From Rhodospirillales bacterium (lineage in GTDB: Bacteria > Pseudomonadota > Alphaproteobacteria > ATCC43930 > CGMCC-115725), in the NCBI GenBank assembly GCA_947473305.1, contig CANJCB010000008.1:62001-126000 (forward strand): a DNA stretch of 64,000 bases, in the 5' to 3' direction. Positions 53,555 through 62,846 of the stretch are shown here, piece by piece (the stretch's first letter is position 1; each line of letters begins with the position of its first letter). Both the position numbers and the translations under genes were made by a program. The notes under the pieces were generated by a model. That model had not been told where the DNA came from. It searched no databases and saw nothing but the letters and a program-made list of their open reading frames with translations.

Positions 53555-54736
53555 GTGACAGAGCGGACGGGGCCGGGATTCCGGCTCCTGATCATCTTTT
53601 TGGTCGGCATGGCGATCCGGCTGCCCATCGTCGCGGTGGCGCCTGTCCTGCCGCTGATCCATCGCGACCTCGGGCTCGACGAGACCTCGATCGCCGCGTT
53701 GAACGGGTTGCCTGTCCTGCTCTTCGCGCTGGCGGCCATCCCGGGCTCCCTGCTCATTTCCCGCATCGGCGCCCGCCGCGCGCTCATCGCCGGGCTGATC
53801 GTCGTGTCGATCGCCTCCGCCCTGCGCGGCTTGGGCATGTCCACGCCGACCCTCTTCGCCATGACCTTCGTGATGGGCGTCGCGGTGGCGATCATCCAGC
53901 CCGCCGCCCCCGCCGTCGTCACCCAATGGTTTCCGGCCGCCACCAGCCGGGCCACGGCCCTTTTCGGCAACGGCATGGTGATCGGCGCGACGATCAGCGG
54001 CAGCCTGACCATCCCCCTGGTGCTCCCCTTGGTCGGCGGCAGCTGGGGTTGGAGCTTCGCCATCTGGGCGGTCCCGGTCTTCGCGATCGCGCTGCTGGTC
54101 GCCGGTTGCACCCCCGCCGTCGTCGCCCGGACGGGACAACCCCGCGCCCTCTGGTGGCCCAATTGGCGGGATTCGAGGACCTGGCGGCTGGGGCTCCTGC
54201 AGGGCGGGGGATCGGTCGTCTTCTATTCGGGGCTCACCTTCTTCCCCGACTATCTCCATGCGATCGGGCGGCCCGAGCTCGTGAGCCCGGTGCTCGCCTC
54301 CTATAACGCCTGCCAGTTTCCGGCGTCGCTCCTCATCACGGTCTTCGCGTCGCGCATGTCCGGCAAGCGGAGCCCGTTCATCTTCGCGGGGGCCACAGCG
54401 CTTCTGGGCCTCGGCGCCATGTTCGCGAGTCAGGATTGGATCATCATCACGGCGGCCGCCGTGGTCGGCATCGCCACCGTCTATGTCCTGATCTTGACCC
54501 TGGCGCTGGTGCCCTTGGTGGCCGACCCCGGCGATGCGCACCGACTCTCGGCCGGAATGCTCGCGATCGGATATTTCATGACCTATGTGATCCCGCTGAT
54601 CGGAGGGCGGATCTGGGATTGGACCGACGAGCCGGCCACCGCCTTCCTGCCGGGGATGCTGGGTTCCGTGATCATCATCGTCATGGCCCTGACGCTCCGG
54701 CCGGGCGATAGCCGTTCCCGCAAGACATCGCAGTAA
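53555..54736 (+). CDS. MFS transporter, CynX/NimT-like
   Basis: A 393-residue, twelve-helix major facilitator protein. It shows the motif A region LISRIGARRALIAG after helix 2 and the CynX-type N-terminal pattern FLVGMAIRLPIVAVAPVLPLIHRDLGL. Relatives export cyanate or 2-nitroimidazole; substrate here is unknown and no cyanase gene is near. GTG start with a GGGGGG site. Confidence 0.88.
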   Translation: MTERTGPGFRLLIIFLVGMAIRLPIVAVAPVLPLIHRDLGLDETSIAALNGLPVLLFALAAIPGSLLISRIGARRALIAGLIVVSIASALRGLGMSTPTLFAMTFVMGVAVAIIQPAAPAVVTQWFPAATSRATALFGNGMVIGATISGSLTIPLVLPLVGGSWGWSFAIWAVPVFAIALLVAGCTPAVVARTGQPRALWWPNWRDSRTWRLGLLQGGGSVVFYSGLTFFPDYLHAIGRPELVSPVLASYNACQFPASLLITVFASRMSGKRSPFIFAGATALLGLGAMFASQDWIIITAAAVVGIATVYVLILTLALVPLVADPGDAHRLSAGMLAIGYFMTYVIPLIGGRIWDWTDEPATAFLPGMLGSVIIIVMALTLRPGDSRSRKTSQ

Positions 54737-54842
54737 TGCGATTTGCGCCGCTGACCCAAAAACGGAACTTGGGGTTTAGTTTTACATAGATGCACACCGG
54801 GATAGTGCCTATCTTTCAGGCAAGCGAGATGCAATCCGTCCA

Positions 54843-55298
54843 ATGACAAATCCTGCCGAACCAGCCCCGCCGAAGCTCGTCGATCAGAGCCTCCAGCGGC
54901 TTTACGACTATTGGATGGAAAGGCGCGGCGACCGGCTCATGCCTTGCCGGGCCGATCTCGACCCGCTCGACATGGGCTATATGCTGGGGCATCTCATCCT
55001 GATCGACGTGCTGCGGGATCCGTTGCGCTTCCGGATCCGGCTACACGGCACGGAGCTTGCTCGGCGGGCGGGCTACGACCTCACCGGCAAGATGCTCGAC
55101 GAGCTGCCGAACACCGAATTCCGCACGCTTGCCGTCACGAGCTTCAGCAAGGTCGCCGAAACGGGCGTCATCCATCACGCGCAGCGGGACCGCGTGCTCG
55201 ATAACCGGCGCTACGCTTATGAAACCTTGATGCTGCCACTATCCAACGACGGCGAGACCGTGAACATGCTGCTCGTCAGCCTGCGCTACCACGACTAG
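54843..55298 (+). CDS. PAS_5 domain protein
   Basis: A 151-residue single-domain protein of the alphaproteobacterial PAS_5 family: YDYWMERRGDRLMPCRADLDPLDM, then FRIRLHGTELARRAGYDLTGK and a final pair of strands. No output domain is attached, so it could be a small-molecule sensor or adaptor. The leader contains a short inverted repeat, GATAG-TGC-CTATC, near 54800. Convergent with the methyltransferase gene at a 4-base gap. Confidence 0.87.
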   Translation: MTNPAEPAPPKLVDQSLQRLYDYWMERRGDRLMPCRADLDPLDMGYMLGHLILIDVLRDPLRFRIRLHGTELARRAGYDLTGKMLDELPNTEFRTLAVTSFSKVAETGVIHHAQRDRVLDNRRYAYETLMLPLSNDGETVNMLLVSLRYHD

Positions 55299-55302
55299 CC
55301 GC

Positions 55303-56025
55303 TTACCGGGGCTTCTCGAACCTCAGCACGAATTCGTCGACCGGCACCTTGGGCCGGAAGACCGGCGCATCGCGCGGGTCTTCGGGATGCTTGAGGAAGT
55401 CGCCCGAGGCCACCAGCTTGAAGCCCGCCGCCTCGACCTCCTGCCTCAAGGTCGCTTCCTCGATGCGATGGAAGGTCTTGCCCACAGTCGCGCCGTCGCC
55501 CGGCTTTGCGGAATGGTCGGCGACCACCAACATGCCGCCCGGCTTCAACGCCTCGAAAAGCCGCTTGTTCATCTTCGCCCGGTCGACCGGCATATAGGTC
55601 GTGTCGTGGTAGAAATAGAAGAAGGTGATAAGGTCGAGATCCTTTACCTCCGGCGGCACCGGATCGTCGAAGGGCCGGATGAGGCTCACGACGCTCTTCA
55701 TGGCCGGGCTCGCGGCGCGTTTCGTGAAATTCTCGACCGCGTCCGAGTTCTGGGCATAGACCGTGCCCCCGGGTGTCACCGCGCGCGCCATGATTTCGGT
55801 GCTGTAGCCCCCGCCAGCTCCCATATCGAGGACCTTCATTCCCGGCTTCGCCCCGGTGAAGGCGAGGAGCTTGACCGGCTCCCGGCGGTCGTCGGTACGG
55901 CGGTCGGCCTCGCTACGGTCGGGCGCCGCGATGATGGCCGCATAGTCGGGCATGGCCTGCGCCCGAACCGTCGCGGGACTAAAGGCGGCAAGCGCCGCGA
56001 TCAAAAAGACGCCGAATGCACGCAT
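55303..56025 (-). CDS. exported class I methyltransferase-like protein
   Basis: 240 residues from the ATG at 56025, which has GGGAGGG upstream. A typical signal peptide (MRAFGVFLIAALAAFSPATVRA) precedes a SAM-methyltransferase fold with VLDMGAGGGYSTEIMARAVTPGG and ALKPGGMLVVADHS. A family of such signal-bearing proteins is frequent in alphaproteobacteria. SAM is not known to occur in the periplasm, so the catalytic role is unclear; it may bind another ligand. A longer upstream frame adds 22 codons but spoils the signal peptide. Confidence 0.82.
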   Translation of the reverse strand: MRAFGVFLIAALAAFSPATVRAQAMPDYAAIIAAPDRSEADRRTDDRREPVKLLAFTGAKPGMKVLDMGAGGGYSTEIMARAVTPGGTVYAQNSDAVENFTKRAASPAMKSVVSLIRPFDDPVPPEVKDLDLITFFYFYHDTTYMPVDRAKMNKRLFEALKPGGMLVVADHSAKPGDGATVGKTFHRIEEATLRQEVEAAGFKLVASGDFLKHPEDPRDAPVFRPKVPVDEFVLRFEKPR

Positions 56026-56097
56026 GAACCGTCCCTCCCTTTCAGGCGTTGTGAGCCGGGCCGGGCGGCGCGTCAAGCAGCCCTCACGCAAGCGTGC

Positions 56098-57267
56098 TCA
56101 AAACCGTTTCGGGATATAGCGGGTGAGGACCGACATCCCCATCATCATGACGCCGCCCAACAGGAAGATCGCCGGCAGTTCGAAGACCATGAGAACCACC
56201 GAGAAAAGGGCCGGGGGGCCGAGTTGGGCCACATCGCGGAAACTCGCGAAGACGACGGTCATCTCGGATCTCTCGTGATGGTGGACGGCGCGCAGATAGA
56301 GCGCGTTGCCTACCCCGTCGATGGTCTCGGCCGCCAGCGCCGCGACCACCAGCATGATCGCCCCGAGCCAGGGCAGGCCCATCGCTGCTGCCGCCGCGAC
56401 GGTCAGGACGCCCGTCGATAAATAGCCAAATAGGAGAAACCGACTGAACCCATAGCGCCGCCCCATCCAGCCCCAGAGCGGAACCGCCCACATCCAGCCG
56501 ATGCCGATGGAGACGATGATCCCGCCGATCTCGGGTCCAAGGCCGGTCTGGACCGCATAGATGGGTGCATAGACCTGGAACAGCACCCACCAGGAAGCCC
56601 GTCCCACCGCGAGAAACCAGGCCAGCCGCAGGCGCGGCTGTGAAAAGAACCGGACAAGATAGCGCGTCGGATTGCGGGAATGCTGGTGGGAGGCGGCGAC
56701 CACCGAGGGCGCCGCCAGATGATTGTAGAGGCCCACCGCCGCCAGGATGACGAGCGCGGTCGCCGCCGTCGCCACGAAGGGGACCCAACGGGCGACATGA
56801 AGCGCGAGCCAGACGCCGAGCCAGGGTCCGAAAGTCCAGGGCGCCGCCGCGAAGAATATCCGCTTCGCTTCGAAGCGGGCAAGGTCGCGCCTCGGGATGT
56901 GATCGAGCACGTTAAGGTTCAGCACGGTTTCCAGGCAAGCAAGCGCGAAGACGTTGACCAGGAGCCCCGCGATCAACCCGCTCGCCGTCTCGGTAAGGAA
57001 GCTGGCGGTGGCGACGCCGGAGGAGATCGCGCCGAGCAGAAGAACGCCTGTCCGCCCCAGGAACCGGACCAGGGTGGGAATGGCCAATCGGCCGACGAAG
57101 CCCGCCGTCCCCATGGCGAAATAAATGACGCTGACGGCGCTCGCGCTACCCATCAGGCGCAGGGCCTCGACCGGAACCACGGTGAGAATCAGCGTCTGGT
57201 AGATGCCGAGCAGCATGAAGAAGCTCGCAAGTGCCGTGGCCCGATTGAACCTGATGCCTTGGGCCAC
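56098..57267 (-). CDS. MFS transporter
   Basis: A 389-residue, twelve-helix major facilitator protein. Weak motif A is seen in LVRFLGRTGVLLLG, and the second half includes WGWMGRRYGFSRFLLFG. It has no close resemblance that fixes a substrate. Divergent from the binding-protein gene at 57370 across about 100 bases, so the two could be co-regulated. Confidence 0.85.
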   Translation of the reverse strand: MAQGIRFNRATALASFFMLLGIYQTLILTVVPVEALRLMGSASAVSVIYFAMGTAGFVGRLAIPTLVRFLGRTGVLLLGAISSGVATASFLTETASGLIAGLLVNVFALACLETVLNLNVLDHIPRRDLARFEAKRIFFAAAPWTFGPWLGVWLALHVARWVPFVATAATALVILAAVGLYNHLAAPSVVAASHQHSRNPTRYLVRFFSQPRLRLAWFLAVGRASWWVLFQVYAPIYAVQTGLGPEIGGIIVSIGIGWMWAVPLWGWMGRRYGFSRFLLFGYLSTGVLTVAAAAAMGLPWLGAIMLVVAALAAETIDGVGNALYLRAVHHHERSEMTVVFASFRDVAQLGPPALFSVVLMVFELPAIFLLGGVMMMGMSVLTRYIPKRF

Positions 57268-57369
57268 CGGCCCTCCTCCCCTTTTGCGCCACTTTACGAC
57301 AAGACGCGTGCGGGATTAGCTTGATCCATTCGCAGCGGCTTAACCAGTCGCGCCAAGGGAGGATCAGGA

Positions 57370-58962
57370 ATGCGTTTCCAGAAATCAGTGTTGGGGACTG
57401 TCGCGATTTTGCTCGCGGCCAGCCTCGCGCCGCCGGGCGATGCTCTCGCCCAGGGCCAGCCCGTCAAGGGCGGTCAGGTCATCGTCGGCATCGGCGGCGA
57501 TCCGCCGGTCGTCAACCCTGACGTCACCACCGGCATCCCCGATCAGTTCACCGGCTGCCTCATCTACGAAGGTCTGGTCCGCGTCAAGCTCGACAGCAGC
57601 ATCGACCCCATGCTCGCCACCAAATGGACCGTGTCGCCGGACGGGAAGACCTACAGCTTCGATCTTCGCGCCGCGAAATGGCAGGACGGCCAGAACTTCA
57701 CCTCCGAGGACGTAAAGTTTTCGCTTACCGAGGTCAGCACCAAATACGCCTCCGTCTTCGCCTCCGCCGGCAAGCTGATCGACAAGATCGACACCCCCGC
57801 GCCCGACAAGGTGGTCATCCAGCTCAAGGAGCCCTTCGGCCCCTTCCTGATGTCGCTCGCCTGCTCACAGGGCGGCGCGATCATGCCGGCGCATCTCTTC
57901 CGCGGGAAGGATGTGCTGACCAATCCCGCCACGACCCAGTCGCCCATGGGAACAGGACCCTTCAAGCTCGCCGAGTGGAAGCGGGGCGACTATCTGAAGT
58001 TCACGCGGAACGCGACTTATTGGGATCCGAACAAGCCCTATCTCGACGAAATCGTCGCGAAAGTCCTGCCCCAGGCCGGCGCCCGCACCCAGGCCTTGCT
58101 GGGAGGCGAGGTCGATTTCGTCACCGGCTATTACATCCAGCCCAACGACTATGCGACCATCCGGGCCAATCCCAATCTGAAGGTCCAGCAGTCGGGCTTC
58201 CCGCCCAGCGCCAACAATCTCTTCTTCAACGTGCTGCGCAAGCCGCTGGACGATAAGCGCGTCCGCCAAGCCCTAACCATGGCAACCGACCGGGAATATC
58301 TCGTGAGGACAGCCTGGTTCGGCGTGGGCGAGGTTGGAACCTCGCCGATTTCCACCATGATCAACTGGACGGCCAATCCGAACGTCGACTATCGCAAGAT
58401 GTATCCCTTCGACTATGCCAAAGCGAACGCCCTGCTCGACGAGGCCGGATACAAGAAGGGGGCCGACGGCAAGCGGTTCCCCTTGAGGATCGTCATCGCC
58501 TCCGACGCCGCGGACCTGGCCCAGGTCTCCCAGGGTCTCAAGGGCATGTGGGCCAACGTCGGGGTCGACGTTTCCATCGAATCGCTCGAGCGGGCAACCC
58601 GTGGCAAGAAGGTCTTCGAGGAACGCGACTTCGACGTGACGATGATCGGCTACACGAGCTACGGCGATCCCGCGCTGGGCGTGTCGCGGACCTTCGTGAG
58701 CTCCCAGATCGGCAAACCCTTCGGCAACCTGGCGGGCTATTCCAACGCCAAGGTCGACGAGCTTTTCGACAAGGGCGCCGGGGCCACCTCGCTGGATGAG
58801 CGCGGCAAATATTATCAGGAAGCCCAGGCGATCCTTGCCGCCGATCAACCGACGATCACCCTGCAGCAGTACATCACCTTGGACACCTCTTCGAAACGGC
58901 TCAACGGTGTGTGGGGCTACCAGGGCTACGGCGCATGGGACAACGCATGGATGGCAAAATGA
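57370..58962 (+). CDS. ABC substrate-binding protein, family 5, coupled to a dioxygenase
   Basis: A 530-residue periplasmic binding protein paralogous to the one at 27247. Signal peptide cleaved after ALA near residue 27; the mature part starts QGQPVKGGQVIVGIGGDPPVVNP. It shares with its paralogue VSPDGKTYSFDLRAA, FGPFLMSLACSQGGAIMPAH and IGYTSYGDPALGVSRTF. GGGAGG ribosome site. Its stop overlaps the TauD-type dioxygenase start by ATGA, so the two are translated together. No permease or ATPase is nearby. The pairing suggests capture and oxidation of one organic substrate, which is inference. Confidence 0.88.
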   Translation: MRFQKSVLGTVAILLAASLAPPGDALAQGQPVKGGQVIVGIGGDPPVVNPDVTTGIPDQFTGCLIYEGLVRVKLDSSIDPMLATKWTVSPDGKTYSFDLRAAKWQDGQNFTSEDVKFSLTEVSTKYASVFASAGKLIDKIDTPAPDKVVIQLKEPFGPFLMSLACSQGGAIMPAHLFRGKDVLTNPATTQSPMGTGPFKLAEWKRGDYLKFTRNATYWDPNKPYLDEIVAKVLPQAGARTQALLGGEVDFVTGYYIQPNDYATIRANPNLKVQQSGFPPSANNLFFNVLRKPLDDKRVRQALTMATDREYLVRTAWFGVGEVGTSPISTMINWTANPNVDYRKMYPFDYAKANALLDEAGYKKGADGKRFPLRIVIASDAADLAQVSQGLKGMWANVGVDVSIESLERATRGKKVFEERDFDVTMIGYTSYGDPALGVSRTFVSSQIGKPFGNLAGYSNAKVDELFDKGAGATSLDERGKYYQEAQAILAADQPTITLQQYITLDTSSKRLNGVWGYQGYGAWDNAWMAK

Positions 58963-60044
58963 CGATCGAACCCATCGAGACCAAAGCCGCCTGGAAAGGC
59001 CCCGAGATCGACTGGAGAAAGGAGGGACTCCACGTCCTTTCCGCCTCCGAGCTTCGGGAGATCGAAAGCGGGCTCGCGCATCTGAAATCCCTGGGGGAGC
59101 TCGATTTCTCCGAGATCAGGCAGGAGCATTTTCCGCTCGACGCCTTCGGGAAGTATCTCAGGACCCTCCCGCACGAGTTGCGTTTCGGGCGGGGCTTCCT
59201 CATGCTCCGGGGTCTTCCCCGGGAACGGCTGTCGACCGACGACATGGCGCGGATCTATTTCGGGATCGGCGCCTATGTCGGCCTTCCCATCGAGCAGTCC
59301 TGGCAAGGCGAATTGCTCGGCCATGTGATCGACGTGAGCGACCTGGAAGATCGCCCCCGCGCCTATCACAAGGGCGGGGCCATCGCCATGCATACCGATT
59401 CCGGCGATGTGATCGGCCTCATGTGCCTGCGCACCGCCCGCTCGGGCGGCGCCAGCCGGATCGCCAGCACGGTGGCGCTGCATAACGCGCTCGCCGAGCG
59501 CCGGCCCGACCTTGCGGCGGCGCATTACGCGGGCTTCCACTACAGGCGGAACGAACCCGACGCGGAATACGGCAACGGGGTGCTCGTGTCGCCCCATCGC
59601 ATCGCGTCCTTCTCGCAGGAGACGGGAGAATTTTCCTCTTATTTCCTGGGCGGCTACGCGCGGTCGGCGGTGCGGGCGGGGGCAGCCACGCTGACGCCCT
59701 TGGAGGAAGAAGCGATCCGGGAACTGGAGAAGCTCGCGGCCTCGCCGGAATTCTACCTCGACATGGATTTCACCGACGGTGACATCCAGTTCATCAACAA
59801 CCGCACCATCCTGCACGGCCGCACAGACTACGACGAAGACCGGGACGTGAACCATCGCCGCCATCTTCTACGGCTTTGGCTGAAAGTGCCGGAATGGCCC
59901 GTCCTCCCGTCCGCCCAGGTCTTCCACACGGCGGAGGACAGGCGGCTTTGGGCGCGCCAGCGCAAGCGGCTCGGCGAGTTGCCGTCGCGCTATGTGACGA
60001 GTCTCGCCGAGCAGATCGCGGAGCGCGCCAAGGCCCCCGCATGA
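58959..60044 (+). CDS. TauD/TfdA-family Fe(II)/2-oxoglutarate dioxygenase
   Basis: A 361-residue dioxygenase. The iron ligands are H-x-D in AIAMHTDSGDVIG and the distal His in NNRTILHGRTDY, and the 2-oxoglutarate-binding Arg is in HRRHLLRLWLK. The N-terminal 90 residues form an extra region seen in a distinct TfdA subfamily. The start is fixed by the ATGA overlap with the binding-protein gene. The substrate is unknown; TauD relatives act on sulfonates, aryloxyacids or betaines. Confidence 0.88.
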   Translation: MTIEPIETKAAWKGPEIDWRKEGLHVLSASELREIESGLAHLKSLGELDFSEIRQEHFPLDAFGKYLRTLPHELRFGRGFLMLRGLPRERLSTDDMARIYFGIGAYVGLPIEQSWQGELLGHVIDVSDLEDRPRAYHKGGAIAMHTDSGDVIGLMCLRTARSGGASRIASTVALHNALAERRPDLAAAHYAGFHYRRNEPDAEYGNGVLVSPHRIASFSQETGEFSSYFLGGYARSAVRAGAATLTPLEEEAIRELEKLAASPEFYLDMDFTDGDIQFINNRTILHGRTDYDEDRDVNHRRHLLRLWLKVPEWPVLPSAQVFHTAEDRRLWARQRKRLGELPSRYVTSLAEQIAERAKAPA

Positions 60045-60186
60045 TCCCCAGGGTGATCCAACTCACATTCCGGAGAAGAGAAAGCCTCATTTCGACCGCG
60101 ATCATGGCATAATGCCGCCCGAGAGCCGGAACAGGCTCGCCGAGACGCCCAGGGGCCGGGCGTCCCGGTCTCCCCAAGGGTAAGCG

Positions 60187-61587
60187 ATGATCGTCGCGCT
60201 GGTCGTTTCCTTCGCATTCCTGATGACGAATCTCGACAGCAACGTGATGCTCACGGCGCTGCCGCAGATGGCGAAGGAACTCGGCACCAGCCCCGCGCAT
60301 CTCAGCATCGCGATCACCGCCTATGCGGTGAGCTATGCGGTCTTCGTGCCGGTGAGCGGCTGGCTCGCCGACCGCTTGGGCCCGCGAACGGTCTTCACCT
60401 CGGCCATGGCGATCTTCACGGTCGCCTCCATTCTCTGCGCGGTCAGCAACGGCCTGTTGGAATTGACCTTCTTCCGCATCGTGGAAGGGCTCGGCGCGGC
60501 GATGATGGTGCCGGTGGGGCGGCTCATCCTGCTGCGCACCTTCGACAAGTCGCAATTCCTGCGCGCCATGTCCTATGCGACCCTGCCGGGGCTCTTGGGG
60601 CCGATCCTCGGCCCGCCGCTCGGCGGCTTCATCACGACCTTCGCCTCCTGGCGCTGGATCTTCATCTTCAACGTGCCTTTCGGGCTCATCGGGATCGCGC
60701 TCGCGCTCCTGCTGATCCGCAACGACCATACGCAAGAACGCCGGCCTTTCGACTGGCTTGGCTTCGTCTTCGTCGGCGTCTCGGTCAGCGCGGTCATGTA
60801 TCTGGCCACCGTCGCAACGCGGCCCGAGACCTCGCTCCTGGAAATCGCTGTCCTGGTCGTGGTGAGCCTCACGGCGGGCGTCGGCGTCTATGTTCACGAG
60901 CGGATCCATCCAGCCCCGCTCCTCGATCTCAACCTGCTCCGCCTGCCGACCTTCCGGGCCATGACCATCGGCGGGTCGCTCTTCAATATCGCCCTGACAG
61001 GGGCCGTCTTCCTGCAGCCGATCATGCTGCAGATCGGTTTCGGCATGAGCGCCTTCGAATCCGGGCTTTTCACGCTTTGGGGCGCCATCGGCTTTTTCAT
61101 CAGCCGGTCCTCGCCAAGGCCCGTGCTGCGCCGCTTCGGCTTTCGCACCGTCTTGGTTTGGGGCAGCATCCTCAGCGGGCTGGTGGTGCTGCTGAACTGG
61201 TTCTTCACGCCGGATTCGCCCTATGCCTTCATGGCCTTCGCGTTCCTGGCGGGCGGGCTCACCCGCTCGATGGTCTATCTCAGCCTCAATACGATCTGCT
61301 TCTCCGAGGTGCCTGAGTCGAAGATGAGCGGCGCCACCGGCTTTTCCAGCATGGTCCAGCAGCTCGCCAGCGGCATGGGCGCCACGTTCGGGGCGATCAT
61401 TCTGCAGTTCTCGGTCACCTGGGGCGGCCGCCCGATGGAGGCGCTGACCGCCACCGATGTCCAGAACTGCCTGTTGATCTGCGCCGTGCTGGGATGTCTT
61501 TCGGGTCTCACCTACCTCAGCCTCTCACCCGAAGCCGGCGCCGCCTTCAGCGGCCATAAGCCCGCCAACCGGCCGAAAGCGGCCTAG
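60187..61587 (+). CDS. MFS drug-exporter, DHA2/EmrB type
   Basis: A 466-residue, fourteen-helix-type major facilitator protein. Characteristic parts are FLMTNLDSNVMLTALPQMAKEL, motif A in GWLADRLGPRTVF and the motif C-like region ATLPGLLGPILGPPLGGF. Probable multidrug/proton antiporter. The 142-bp gap upstream holds a GC-rich hairpin (60144-60164) of unclear role. The next gene (rhomboid) starts 13 bases after. Confidence 0.9.
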   Translation: MIVALVVSFAFLMTNLDSNVMLTALPQMAKELGTSPAHLSIAITAYAVSYAVFVPVSGWLADRLGPRTVFTSAMAIFTVASILCAVSNGLLELTFFRIVEGLGAAMMVPVGRLILLRTFDKSQFLRAMSYATLPGLLGPILGPPLGGFITTFASWRWIFIFNVPFGLIGIALALLLIRNDHTQERRPFDWLGFVFVGVSVSAVMYLATVATRPETSLLEIAVLVVVSLTAGVGVYVHERIHPAPLLDLNLLRLPTFRAMTIGGSLFNIALTGAVFLQPIMLQIGFGMSAFESGLFTLWGAIGFFISRSSPRPVLRRFGFRTVLVWGSILSGLVVLLNWFFTPDSPYAFMAFAFLAGGLTRSMVYLSLNTICFSEVPESKMSGATGFSSMVQQLASGMGATFGAIILQFSVTWGGRPMEALTATDVQNCLLICAVLGCLSGLTYLSLSPEAGAAFSGHKPANRPKAA

Positions 61588-61600
61588 TCGCGCAAAGGGC

Positions 61601-62299
61601 ATGCTGCTCGCCTTTCCCCTGCGGGACGACAGCCCGAAGCTGAAGCCCGCGAGCGTCACCTATGGGATCGCCTTCGCCTGCCTTCTGGTCTTCGTTTGGG
61701 AACTCGGCCTAGGCCGGCGGGTGGCCGATGCGGATCTCGTCTACGGAATGGTGCCGGCGGTGCTTTTCGGCTTCGCGGGCCTTCCGGCGCGCGTCCACTC
61801 GATCCCACCCGCGGCAACGCTCATCTCGAGCATTTTCCTCCATGCGAGCTGGCTGCACCTTGCCGGAAACATGCTCTATCTCTGGCTCTTCGGCCGGGGG
61901 GTCGAAGCCGCCTTGGGGCCGGTCCGCTACCTGATACTCTTTCTCGTCTGCGGGGTCGCGGCGGGACTGATCCAGGCGCTTATCGACCCGGCGTCCAGGA
62001 TCCCCATGGTGGGAGCAAGCGGGGCAATCGCGGGAGTTTTGGGGAGTTATTTCGTCCTTTTTCCCCGCGCCCGCATCACCCTGCTGATCTGGGTCTTCTT
62101 CATCGTCCGGATCATCGGGGTGCCGGCGGTTTACCTGCTGGCGCTCTGGCTTCTTTTCCAGATCGTCAGCGCCGCGCTTGTCCCCGGCGGAACGCCAGGC
62201 GTCGCCTTCGGCGCTCATGTCGGAGGCTTCGCGGTCGGCGCGGCGCTGATGGCGCTTTTCAGGCCCGGCGCTTTCCGCCCCCGCCGCCCGCAGCGCTGA
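61601..62299 (+). CDS. rhomboid family intramembrane serine protease
   Basis: A 232-residue membrane protein with six to seven helices. FLHASWLHLAGNMLYLWLFG carries the helix-2 His and Asn, VGASGAIAGVLGSYF the catalytic Ser, and GAHVGGFAVGAALM the catalytic His. It belongs to the longer subfamily common in actinobacteria and proteobacteria. AAAGG ribosome site; likely co-transcribed with the upstream MFS gene. Confidence 0.92.
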   Translation: MLLAFPLRDDSPKLKPASVTYGIAFACLLVFVWELGLGRRVADADLVYGMVPAVLFGFAGLPARVHSIPPAATLISSIFLHASWLHLAGNMLYLWLFGRGVEAALGPVRYLILFLVCGVAAGLIQALIDPASRIPMVGASGAIAGVLGSYFVLFPRARITLLIWVFFIVRIIGVPAVYLLALWLLFQIVSAALVPGGTPGVAFGAHVGGFAVGAALMALFRPGAFRPRRPQR

Positions 62300-62302
62300 C
62301 CG

Positions 62303-62770
62303 CTATCTGACGGCCAGCAGCTCCACGTCGAACATCAGGGTGGAATTCGCCGGGATCGGGCCGAAGCCGCGCGAGCCGTAGCCCATCTCCGGGGGGATGA
62401 TCATCGTCCGCTTGCCCCCGACGTGCATGGAGGCGACCCCTTCCTCCCAGCCCCGGATCACCTTGGGCGGCTGCAAGCCGATCTGGAACTCGAAGGGCTC
62501 GCCCCGATCGACCGAACTGTCGAACTTCCGGCCCTTCTGCCCGTTCTGATAAATCCAGCCGGTATAATGGACGACCACCATCTGCCGGGGCTGCGGCCGG
62601 GCGCCGGTCCCGATCTGCGTGTCCATATAGCGCAGGCCCGAGGGGCTCTCCTGCATCTGCGGCTGGCTCGCCTGGGCAAGACGCAAGGGCGCGTCGGAAG
62701 CACCGGCCGAGGTCGCGAAACCCGCCATCAGAAGACCGGCGGCAAATGCTGGAACGGAGAACCGGGGCAT
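62303..62770 (-). CDS. FKBP-type peptidyl-prolyl isomerase, periplasmic
   Basis: 155 residues. The signal peptide ends near TSAGASDA; a linker is followed by one FKBP domain: VVVHYTGWIYQNGQKGRKFDSSVDRGEPFEFQIGL (in parts), VIRGWEEGVASMHVGGKRTMIIPPEMGYGSRG and a final FDVELL strand. The active-site aromatic residues are conserved. I use the ATG at 62770, with AAAGGA five bases upstream; an ATG two codons earlier abuts that site. A weak GC hairpin at 62795-62819 separates it from the upstream gene. Confidence 0.9.
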   Translation of the reverse strand: MPRFSVPAFAAGLLMAGFATSAGASDAPLRLAQASQPQMQESPSGLRYMDTQIGTGARPQPRQMVVVHYTGWIYQNGQKGRKFDSSVDRGEPFEFQIGLQPPKVIRGWEEGVASMHVGGKRTMIIPPEMGYGSRGFGPIPANSTLMFDVELLAVR

Positions 62771-62846
62771 CTTCATCCTTTCAAAGGGGATCGCGCCCGC
62801 CAGCCTCGCGCCGGCAGGCCTGGGACCCACGCCCGTTCAGCGCCGC

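Noticed and set aside
60144-60164. GC hairpin as a terminator between the dioxygenase and MFS genes
   Set aside because: The stem is good but no T-run follows and no promoter could be placed after it.
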